In this document: one piece after another, positions 45,887-53,143 of the stretch
How the letters are laid out: every line of letters begins with the position of its first letter
How positions within the stretch are numbered: position 1 is the first letter of the stretch
Origin: Sphingopyxis sp. OAS728
GTDB lineage: Bacteria > Pseudomonadota > Alphaproteobacteria > Sphingomonadales > Sphingomonadaceae
Assembly: GCF_014873485.1 (NCBI RefSeq)
Contig: NZ_JADBDT010000001.1
Location: forward strand, 3,590,501-3,654,500
Direction of reading: 5' to 3'
DNA: 64,000 bases
The notes under the pieces: model-generated
Seen by the model: only the letters and a program-made list of their open reading frames with translations
Told to the model about the DNA's origin: nothing
The model's database searches: none
Position numbers and translations under genes: made by a program

Positions 45887-47686
45887 ATGAAGCTTGATTT
45901 CATCGATATGGGCAATCTGTCCATCGCCGCCGCCAACATGCGTGGGAAGGGGAACGACCCCGACGTCACGGACCTTATGCCGAGCATCCGCGCGCGCGGG
46001 GTGCTGGTTCCGCTGCTCGTCCGGCCCAATCCTGTCCCGAGCGGCGTCGAGGGGTGTGCCGAAGGCCATTTCGAGATCGTCGCGGGGCGTCGCCGCTTCA
46101 CGGCCGTCAATGCGGTGGCGCGTGAGGGCGGGGCGGTGAAGCCGATCCCGTGCGCCATTCTCGACGAAGGCGATGATGCCGATGCCTTGGAAGCGTCTAT
46201 GCTCGAAAATCTCGCGCGGGTTCAGCCCGACGAGGTCAGTCAGTGGGAAGCATTCGTCGCACTCGTGAAGGCGGGGCGCACGGTCGAGGAGGTCGCGGAC
46301 AGCTTCGGGTTCGAGCCGCGCGCCGTGAAGCGCATTCTTGCGCTCGGCAATCTCCTGCCGCGAATCCGCACCCTCTATCGCGGCGGCGAGATCGATGCGG
46401 GCACGGTTCGTCATCTGACCCTCGCGTCAAAGAGCCAGCAGAAGGCATGGCTCGCGCTGTTCGACGATGAAGGCGCATACTGCCCGACCGGCCATCAGCT
46501 GAAAGCATGGCTGTTCGGCGGCACGGCCATCGCGGTGAAACACGCGCTGTTCGATGTCGCGGAAACGAAGGCGGCGGTCGTGTCCGACCTGTTTGGCGAA
46601 GACAGTTTCTTTGCCGATGCCGACGCTTTCTGGTCGGCCCAGATGGCCGCCATCGAGGCGCGCAAGGCCGATTATCTCGAAGCGGGATGGTCCGATGTCG
46701 TCGTCATGGCGCGCGGCGACTGGTTCCGGTCGTGGGATCATGCCCATGCGGGCAAGCGCAAGGGTGGCCGTATCTATGTCGAGGTTCGTGAGAGCGGTGA
46801 GGTCAGCTTCCACGAAGGTTTCGTCACTACCAAGGAAGCGAAGCGGCTTTCGGGCGGCGGCGCGGACGGCGAGGGCGATGCGGTTCTCGCGAAGCCGGTG
46901 CGCCCCGAGGTGTCGGGACCGCTCAATGCCTATATCGACCTGCATCGCCATGCGGCGGTACGCGCCGATCTGGCGGGTCACGGGGGCGTGGCGCTTCGCG
47001 CGATGCTCGCGCATGTGATCGCGGGCGCGGACCTCTGGCGCGTCGATGTCGAGGGCCAGCGCGCGCCGAAGGAGGATATCGCGGAGAGCGTCGAGGGCTG
47101 TTCAGCCGAGGCGACGTTCGACCTCAAGCGCCGTGCGGTATTAGAAGTGCTGGCATTCGACGCGGAAGCGCCGACGGTCACGGGAAGGCCGCTCCATCGT
47201 CCCCCTTTTGCGCCGCTGTTCGCGCGGTTGCTCGAATTGCCCGATCCGGTGGTGTTGGAGATCGTGGCGATCGTCATGGGCGAGACATTGCAGGCCGGAA
47301 GCGAGGCGGTGGAGATGATCGGTCTCCATCTCGGCACCGACATGCGCCAGCACTGGTCGGCGGACGCGGCCTTCTTCGACCAGCTTCGCGACCGCGAAGT
47401 CCTGCTCGCCATCACCGGCGAGGTCGCGGGGCCGGAGGTCGCGGGAGCGAACGCCGGTGAGAAGGGCAAGGCGCTGAAAGCGATCATCGCAGATTGTCTT
47501 GAGGGTGCGAACGGTCGGGCCAAGGCCGAGCCGTGGGTGCCGCAATGGATGGCGTTCCCGCCTTCGGCCTATACGGATCGCGGCGGGGTCGGCAGCGTCG
47601 GATCGGCGCGGCGGGTCGCGCAAGAGCTTGCGGTTCCCGCTACGGCTGAACCCGAGCGCGAGCAGGAGCAGCCGTTGGCAGCGTGA
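45887..47686 (+). CDS. parB: ParB/RepB/Spo0J-family protein
   Basis: The 599-residue protein begins with the ParB N-terminal domain: SIRARGVLVPLLVRPN, FEIVAGRRRFTA, ASMLENLARVQPDEVSQWEAF, then the HTH (VEEVADSFGFEPRAVKRILAL). ParB proteins are CTP-dependent DNA-binding proteins for partition. The 350-residue extension is typical of the large plasmid/ICE ParB-like group that is not paired with ParA. No parA is present, so a regulatory or replication-support role is possible. The ATG at 45887 has a strong purine-rich site. Confidence 0.88.
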   Translation: MKLDFIDMGNLSIAAANMRGKGNDPDVTDLMPSIRARGVLVPLLVRPNPVPSGVEGCAEGHFEIVAGRRRFTAVNAVAREGGAVKPIPCAILDEGDDADALEASMLENLARVQPDEVSQWEAFVALVKAGRTVEEVADSFGFEPRAVKRILALGNLLPRIRTLYRGGEIDAGTVRHLTLASKSQQKAWLALFDDEGAYCPTGHQLKAWLFGGTAIAVKHALFDVAETKAAVVSDLFGEDSFFADADAFWSAQMAAIEARKADYLEAGWSDVVVMARGDWFRSWDHAHAGKRKGGRIYVEVRESGEVSFHEGFVTTKEAKRLSGGGADGEGDAVLAKPVRPEVSGPLNAYIDLHRHAAVRADLAGHGGVALRAMLAHVIAGADLWRVDVEGQRAPKEDIAESVEGCSAEATFDLKRRAVLEVLAFDAEAPTVTGRPLHRPPFAPLFARLLELPDPVVLEIVAIVMGETLQAGSEAVEMIGLHLGTDMRQHWSADAAFFDQLRDREVLLAITGEVAGPEVAGANAGEKGKALKAIIADCLEGANGRAKAEPWVPQWMAFPPSAYTDRGGVGSVGSARRVAQELAVPATAEPEREQEQPLAA

Positions 47687-47693
47687 AGATGTA

Positions 47694-47721
47694 GCGGGCG
47701 GCTTCGGTCGCCCGCCTTTTT
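47694..47721 (+). terminator. Intrinsic terminator of parB
   Basis: GCGGGCG (47694-47700) pairs with CGCCCGC (47709-47715) around an 8-base loop and is followed by CTTTTT. It begins 7 bases after the parB stop. A second hairpin (47737-47761, 10-base arms CGCGCCGGCC/GGCCGGCGCG with a TTGC loop) follows. Confidence 0.8.
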
Positions 47722-47778
47722 GCGGGCGCAAAATGACGCGCCGGCCTTGCGGGCCGGCGCGGTGTTCATGATTTTGGC

Positions 47779-48442
<664 letters not shown>

Positions 48443-48766
48443 ATGGCAGCTATCGGCTTTGTGAACGGCACCATCGACACAGGTTTCGTGGGCCAGCTCA
48501 AGACTCTCTCGATCCGCGCGGCGATCGAGATCAGGACCAACCGCAGCAAGAACGGTGACGTCCAGCCCGACTATCGGGTCTGGTCCGAAGGCGTAGAGAT
48601 TGGTGCCGGCTGGATCCGCGTGGGGCAGGTTTCGGGCGAACCCTATGTGTCGCTGAGCCTTGCCGCTCCCGAGTTCGGGCCGCGCCGGCTCTATGCCAAC
48701 CTCGGACGCGCCGCCGGTCAGGACGGCGAGGATGGCTACGCCCTCATCTGGAACCCCGCCGACTGA
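48443..48766 (+). CDS. DUF736 protein
   Basis: The 107-residue protein matches DUF736: MAAIGFVNGTIDTGFVGQL at the start, IRTNRSKNGDVQPDYRVWS in the middle and the end DGYALIWNP. The family is small, beta-rich and almost always carried by alphaproteobacterial plasmids and ICEs next to ParB, ArdC and tra genes. Its function is unknown. The ATG follows AAGGAGACGACC, a strong ribosome site. Confidence 0.92.
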   Translation: MAAIGFVNGTIDTGFVGQLKTLSIRAAIEIRTNRSKNGDVQPDYRVWSEGVEIGAGWIRVGQVSGEPYVSLSLAAPEFGPRRLYANLGRAAGQDGEDGYALIWNPAD

Positions 48767-48822
48767 GGCGGGCATCCACCCCGCGCCGCGGATGCGGCGC
48801 GGGGCTTTGCCGTGCCTGGCTT

Positions 48823-49056
48823 TCAGGCGGCGTCGCGGTCCTGGTCGCGATCAAGGTCGGCGACAGTGAAAGTCACCGGGTTGCGAAGCCAGAGCTCGAC
48901 CTCGCCGGCGCGCCAGCCGCAACAACGCTCGGCGAGCTTGTGTTGCGGCGGGAAGGTTCCGGCGGCGATCTTGCGGTAGAGGGTCGCGCGGCTGAGGCCG
49001 GTGAGGTTCAGGACTTCATCGAGGCGCATCATGCGCAACGGGGACTGATATGCCAT
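48823..49056 (-). CDS. AlpA-family helix-turn-helix protein
   Basis: The 77-residue protein has the excisionase-like HTH MRLDEVLNLTGLSRATLYRKI followed by the wing GTFPPQHKLAERCCGWRAGEVELWL. AlpA-type proteins activate integrase genes or act as excision directionality factors, so this one may control mobility of the element. The ATG at 49056 has GGAGAAAC upstream and is preferred to longer in-frame starts. Confidence 0.88.
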   Translation of the reverse strand: MAYQSPLRMMRLDEVLNLTGLSRATLYRKIAAGTFPPQHKLAERCCGWRAGEVELWLRNPVTFTVADLDRDQDRDAA

Positions 49057-49605
49057 GCGGTGTTTCTCCATATGTCGGGGGATCATAGGTCGACCTGAGA
49101 TCATAGAAGGGGATCGACGAGCCCTTCGTCAACACATTGGAAAACCGCCATTTCCGACGGAGTGCTCCGGCGTAGGTCCATGTGCGTCCGTCGGCGTCCG
49201 AGGGCGGCTCTGTGCTGCTGCGGCGTAGGTTGGATTTATTTTTCTCACCGCGTCTCGCACGACCCTATCGCCGCCGGATGAGGCCGTCGGCGATGGCCGC
49301 GCTTTCTGATTGGCGCGCCGCGAGCGACCCCGGCACGGTCCGATTCGCATGGGATAGGGCGCCGCTGGCGCGCATGCGGTCGCCGCTTTGCGGCGGTGTG
49401 GTTCGTCCCGGCGCGGCGGGGACGGAGCTGGGCGTCACTCGCCTTAGCCCCGCCCGGTCGGGCCGCAACCCGCTTTGCGGGTCCTCCTCTTCGTTCCGGT
49501 CCTTCGGATGCAGCCCGCCCGATGATGCGGGTCTGCCGGCTCCTTCCTGCCGCCCACCTCCGCCCCCTTCCGGGCCGGGGTGCGGTGGCGGGAAGGAGAA
49601 ATGAC
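49057..49605 (+). promoter_or_regulatory. Long structured leader upstream of ardC
   Basis: These 549 bases between divergent alpA and ardC hold no supported gene. The distal half is C/T-rich with many short hairpins (CCGC-TTT-GCGG, ACCCGC-TTT-GCGGGT) and ends in GGAAGGAG before the ardC ATG. The pattern matches the leaders of parB and DUF736. The alpA promoter must also lie here. Confidence 0.45.
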
Positions 49606-50499
49606 ATGCGTAAGGAGCGGATCGAGAGGGCGAGCCTCTATTCGGAGGTCACCAACCGGATCATCGCGGAGCTCGAAGAAGGGCGGCTGCCATGGGTGCA
49701 GCCTTGGGACAGCGCGGCGTGCGGATGCACGATGCCGCAGAATGCGGGGACGGCCCGCAAATACAGCGGGATCAATGTGCTGATCCTGTGGGCTGAGGTG
49801 ATCGCCAAGGGCTATAGGTCGCAGCGTTGGCTCACCTATCGGCAGGCCGAGGCGGCGGGCGGCACTGTCCGGCGCGGCGAGAAGGGTACGGTGATTTGCT
49901 ATGCCGACCGGTTCACGCCGAAGGCGGAAGCAGAGGCCGCAAGGTGCGAGGATCGCGAGGCGCGGCAGGTGGCGTTCTTGAAGCGCTTTGTCGTGTTCAA
50001 TATCGACCAGTGCGAAGGACTGCCCGAGGAGTATATCGCACCGATGGTCAGCCCCGATCCGGTACTGGCGATTGCCGAGGCCGACGGGCTGATCGCGGCG
50101 AGCGGCGCGCGCTTAAATATCGGCGGCGGCGAAGCCTTCTACAGCCCGAGCCACGACTTTGTGTCTGTGCCGCCGCAGGCCGCTTTTCACGAACCGATCA
50201 ATTGGTATCGTACCGCGCTGCACGAGCTTGGCCATTGGACCGGCCATGGCAGCCGTCTCGACCGTGACCAGAAGGGCGGATTTGGATCGGAAGCCTATGC
50301 GAAGGAAGAGCTTGTCGCCGAGATGGCGTCGGCGTTCACCTGCGCAGCGCTCGGCATTGCGCCGACCGTCCGGCATGCCGACTACATCGCGTCTTGGCTG
50401 TCGGTGCTGCGGGATGACGAGAAGGCGATCTTCCGCGCCGCCAGTCAGGCGAGCAAGGCGAGCGACTATCTCATGGCCTTTGCGGGAGGCGAGCAATGA
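49606..50499 (+). CDS. ardC: ArdC-type antirestriction protein
   Basis: The 297-residue protein has an N-terminal ssDNA-binding domain (ASLYSEVTNRIIAELEEGRLPW, YSGINVLILW, QRWLTYRQAEAAGG) and a C-terminal zinc-metallopeptidase domain with HELGH (His206, Glu207, His210) and a later EELVAEMASAF that should supply the third ligand. ArdC protects incoming plasmid DNA during conjugation. Its stop overlaps the next gene by ATGA. Confidence 0.93.
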   Translation: MRKERIERASLYSEVTNRIIAELEEGRLPWVQPWDSAACGCTMPQNAGTARKYSGINVLILWAEVIAKGYRSQRWLTYRQAEAAGGTVRRGEKGTVICYADRFTPKAEAEAARCEDREARQVAFLKRFVVFNIDQCEGLPEEYIAPMVSPDPVLAIAEADGLIAASGARLNIGGGEAFYSPSHDFVSVPPQAAFHEPINWYRTALHELGHWTGHGSRLDRDQKGGFGSEAYAKEELVAEMASAFTCAALGIAPTVRHADYIASWLSVLRDDEKAIFRAASQASKASDYLMAFAGGEQ

Positions 50500-50750
50500 G
50501 GCGCCGCGATCTCGCGACCGTCACCATTGAAGACGCCGAGCGTCGGATGGTGATCGCGCTCGGCAAGATGACCGCGCGGCAGGGCGATATCTTTCTGTCG
50601 ATCCGTTTCGATGACACGCCCTATGACGAGCTAGCCTCGCGCCACGGTATCACCGTTGATGAGGTCACCCACGACTTCGCCCGCGCGCTTGGCATGTGGT
50701 CGCGCTGCCTACACGCGCGCTTTCCCCGTCTGGTCTGGCCTTGGCTTTGA
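50496..50750 (+). CDS. Small sigma-70 region 4-like protein
   Basis: The 84-residue protein reads as an isolated sigma region 4 type HTH: MTARQGDIFLSIRFDDTPYDELASRHGITVDEVTHDFARAL. No region 2 is present. It is translated from an ATGA overlap with ardC and may be a DNA-binding co-regulator of the conjugation genes. A role as an RNA polymerase binding protein is only an inference. Confidence 0.7.
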   Translation: MRRRDLATVTIEDAERRMVIALGKMTARQGDIFLSIRFDDTPYDELASRHGITVDEVTHDFARALGMWSRCLHARFPRLVWPWL

Positions 50751-50754
50751 TCGG

Positions 50755-50790
50755 CGGTGGGCCGGATGGCGCTTGCCATCCGGCCCACCG
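50755..50790. terminator. Perfect 16-bp hairpin after the sigma-4-like gene
   Basis: CGGTGGGCCGGATGGC (50755-50770) and its exact complement (50775-50790) flank a GCTT loop. The stem starts 5 bases after the stop and lies just before the MNT-HEPN gene. No T-run follows, so it may limit read-through or protect the upstream mRNA. Confidence 0.65.
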
Positions 50791-50809
50791 CCTTCCTAAG
50801 GTTGCCGCA

Positions 50810-51730
50810 ATGCGAACCAGTCTCGAACATCTTCCGCAATCCAAGCAGCGCGAGCTTGCCGATGTGGTGCGCATCCTGTTCGAGGAGTTCGAGACCGCGC
50901 ATGCGCGCGGGAATTCGGACTGGAACCGCAAGGGCCGCATCTTCAAAATCGTCCTCTACGGCAGCTACGCGCGCGGCGACTGGGTCGACGATCCGGTCGG
51001 CGGTTATCAGTCGGACTATGATATCCTCGTCGTCGTCAACAATGAGCGGCTGACCGAGTTCGAGCATTGGTCGGCCGCCGAAGATCGCTTGATGCGCGAG
51101 GTGACGATCAATCGCACACTGACCGCGCCGGTGAGCTTCATCGTCCATTCGCTCAAGGATGTGAACGCGCAGCTCGAGCGTGGGCGTCCCTTCTTCATCG
51201 ATATCGTCGAGCAGGGCATCGCGCTCTACGAGGCCGAGGGTTATGAGTTTGCGCAGCCGCGTAATCTGCCGCCGGACGAAGCGCGGGTCGAAGCCATTAC
51301 TCACTTCGACAAATGGTTCAAAAGCGCTGGCGCTTTCCGGCTGATGGCGAACACGGCAATGGAAAGTGGCAATTACAACGAAGCCGCGTTTGTGCTGCAT
51401 CAGGCCACCGAGCGCCTGTACCATTGCACACTTCTGGTGACGTCGCTCTACAGCCCGAAGTCGCACCGCCTCAATTTCCTGCGCTCGCAGTGCGAGCAGA
51501 TCGCACCAGCGCTGGTCGAAGCGTGGCCGCGGGACGACAAGTTCAGCCGTCGCTGTTTCGAGCTATTACGGCTCGCCTATGTGAACGCGCGCTACTCGCC
51601 GCACTACAAGATCAGTGCGGAGGAACTGACCTGGATCGGCGAGCGCGTCACCGTCCTCGAAGGCTTGGTCCAGAAAATTTGCCGCGATCATATCGCGGCG
51701 CTCGGCAGCGCGGACCGCGCTGCCGAATAG
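50810..51730 (+). CDS. Fused minimal nucleotidyltransferase-HEPN protein
   Basis: The 306-residue protein has an N-terminal MNT domain with GSYARGDW (from Gly51) and the metal pair in SDYDILV (Asp69 and Asp71), followed by a C-terminal HEPN domain (EAAFVLHQATERLYHCTLLV). As separate genes these form the MntA-HepT toxin/antitoxin, where the nucleotidyltransferase AMPylates the HEPN RNase. Here they are one chain, a form known on plasmids. It could serve as a stability or defence element. Confidence 0.85.
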   Translation: MRTSLEHLPQSKQRELADVVRILFEEFETAHARGNSDWNRKGRIFKIVLYGSYARGDWVDDPVGGYQSDYDILVVVNNERLTEFEHWSAAEDRLMREVTINRTLTAPVSFIVHSLKDVNAQLERGRPFFIDIVEQGIALYEAEGYEFAQPRNLPPDEARVEAITHFDKWFKSAGAFRLMANTAMESGNYNEAAFVLHQATERLYHCTLLVTSLYSPKSHRLNFLRSQCEQIAPALVEAWPRDDKFSRRCFELLRLAYVNARYSPHYKISAEELTWIGERVTVLEGLVQKICRDHIAALGSADRAAE

Positions 51731-51742
51731 GGAGAGAAGAAG

Positions 51743-52183
51743 TTGGAAGATCATGAAACGCTGGTCACGCTGACCGCCGATATTGTCGCCGCGCATGTCA
51801 GTAACAACAGCGTCGCTATATCGGACATCCCGCTGGTAATCCGGTCCGTGCATGAGGCGCTCGCGGGTCTTTCGGCAAACGCCCAACCGGAACCCGAACC
51901 GCAGCGGCCTGCCGTGTCGGTGCGCGCGTCGGTGAAGCCCGACCACATCGTCTGCCTCGAAGACGGCAAAAAGCTCACCATGATGCGCCGCTACCTGATG
52001 ACCAATTTCGGCATGACGCCCGACGAGTATCGCGCGAAATGGAACCTGCCGAAAGATTATCCTATGACGGCGCCGAACTATACCGAGAAGCGCCGGGAAC
52101 TGGCGAAGCAGATCGGTCTCGGTACCAAGGGCCGCGGTGGCGGCCGCAAGCCAGCAGCGCGCGGACGCGCGAAGGCTAAATAG
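51743..52183 (+). CDS. MucR/Ros-family zinc-finger regulator
   Basis: The 146-residue protein has the MucR core LTADIVAAHVSNNSV and KPDHIVCLEDGKKLTMMRRYLMTNFGMTPDEYRAKW, followed by a basic Gly/Arg/Lys tail. Such proteins bind AT-rich promoters as global regulators or silencers. A TTG start at 51743 is used; it has GGGAGAGAAG upstream, and no in-frame ATG is available. On this element it may silence the transfer genes. Confidence 0.9.
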   Translation: MEDHETLVTLTADIVAAHVSNNSVAISDIPLVIRSVHEALAGLSANAQPEPEPQRPAVSVRASVKPDHIVCLEDGKKLTMMRRYLMTNFGMTPDEYRAKWNLPKDYPMTAPNYTEKRRELAKQIGLGTKGRGGGRKPAARGRAKAK

Positions 52184-52225
52184 TTTTGGGGGAAGGCCCA
52201 CTGACATCGCTGATCGTGACTGCTC

Positions 52226-52408
52226 ATGACGCTTAAGATGATGGCGGCAGCCACACTTCTCCTGCTCGCGTCAGGCTGTTCGGATAAACCCACGCCCGCC
52301 GAAGTTCCTGAAACTGAATCAGGTGCGGTCGACTTCAAGTCGGTTGATCCGCCGGCAGCGCAGAACGCCAGTGATGCCACTCCGGAGGATGAAGCGAAGC
52401 TCGATTGA
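52226..52408 (+). CDS. Small lipoprotein of unknown function
   Basis: The 60-residue product has a lipoprotein signal with lipobox LASGC (cysteine about residue 18) and a short acidic, Pro/Ala-rich mature part (KPTPAEVPETESGAVDF). No domain is recognised. Small lipoproteins next to tra genes sometimes act in entry exclusion, but nothing in the sequence shows this. The ribosome site is weak. Confidence 0.5.
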   Translation: MTLKMMAAATLLLLASGCSDKPTPAEVPETESGAVDFKSVDPPAAQNASDATPEDEAKLD

Positions 52409-52418
52409 CCGTCGGATG

Positions 52419-52658
52419 CTATTGGCAATTCTCGGGATCGAAGGCGCGCCGCCCGCGGCGGCGCCATAACGTCAATTGCTGCTCGCGGCTTTCGCCGCGC
52501 AGTGTTGCGGCCGCTTCGACGAGCAGCCCGAGAATGACCGCCCGATCGTCGCCGGTCAGCTCGACCAGATCGGCCTTGGCGACGAGCCCGCCGAGCTCGA
52601 TCAGCTGGCGCGTGCGTTCGCGGCGCTTCACCTGCCAGGCCCGCGTGTTATGCCGCAC
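52419..52658 (-). CDS. traD: TraD-like conjugal transfer protein (Ti type)
   Basis: The protein is about 79 residues. The core RRERTRQLIELGGLVAKADLVELTGDDRAVILGLL matches the small TraD of Ti-type systems, an accessory relaxosome protein, and is distinct from the F-type coupling protein. The frame is open to 52862, overlapping traC; a GTG at 52658 gives a normal length and only an 11-base overlap with traC, so it is preferred. The start is uncertain. Confidence 0.75.
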   Translation of the reverse strand: MRHNTRAWQVKRRERTRQLIELGGLVAKADLVELTGDDRAVILGLLVEAAATLRGESREQQLTLWRRRGRRAFDPENCQ

Positions 52659-52971
52659 CCGCTTCGCCTGAAGCCGATTGCGGGCTTGCACCGATCGCCG
52701 ATGCGCCGCCCGCGTTCCGGCCAACGCCTTTGCGAGCGCGGGCGCCGTCCCCGCAAAAGAAGGCAGCGCCGCTCTTGCGCCACGCCTCCTTTCGCGCGGC
52801 ATCTGATCCGACAGCATCGAGCAGCGCGCCCGCGAGCTGTTCGATTGACAGGCCATCGGCACCGGTTGTGATCACCAGCTCGCCCAACTGACCTTGCTTC
52901 TTCGTCTTGAGCGCTTTCGCCTTTTCGGTGAGCGCCTGGAGTTCGGCGGCGAAATCGCGGGGTTTGCGCAT
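52648..52971 (-). CDS. traC: TraC-like conjugal transfer protein (Ti type)
   Basis: The 107-residue protein begins MRKPRDFAAELQALTEKAKALK and has GELVITTGADGLSIEQLAGALLDAV, matching the small TraC relaxosome accessory of Ti-type conjugation. It is transcribed divergently from traA with 172 bp between starts, the usual place for oriT. The 3' part, after GAAFF, is variable and overlaps traD. Confidence 0.85.
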   Translation of the reverse strand: MRKPRDFAAELQALTEKAKALKTKKQGQLGELVITTGADGLSIEQLAGALLDAVGSDAARKEAWRKSGAAFFCGDGARARKGVGRNAGGASAIGASPQSASGEAGAA

Positions 52972-53082
52972 CGTCTGTCCTTCCATTTGTGAGTGTAGGA
53001 CGAACCAGCTATGGTGTGTCGGCGTGCCGTTCAAGTAGCTGAAATCTTGTGAGAAGCTGTGATCCCGAGCGCGATGAAATCG

Positions 53083-53101
53083 TGTGAGGGCGCGCTTATA
53101 C
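53083..53101 (-). other. Candidate oriT nick region
   Basis: The minus strand at 53083-53101 reads CGTATAAGCGCGCCCTCAC. It contains TAAGCGCGCCCT, which differs at one position from the TAAGTG/CGCCCT nick core known for IncQ/Ti-family relaxases. It lies between divergent traC and traA, exactly where Ti-type oriT sequences are found. The nick would fall between G and C in the middle of TAAGCG/CGCCCT. Confidence 0.65.
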
Positions 53102-53143
53102 GTCGTGCCGACGTGCTCGTTTTGCTGTAAATGGATTGCCCTC

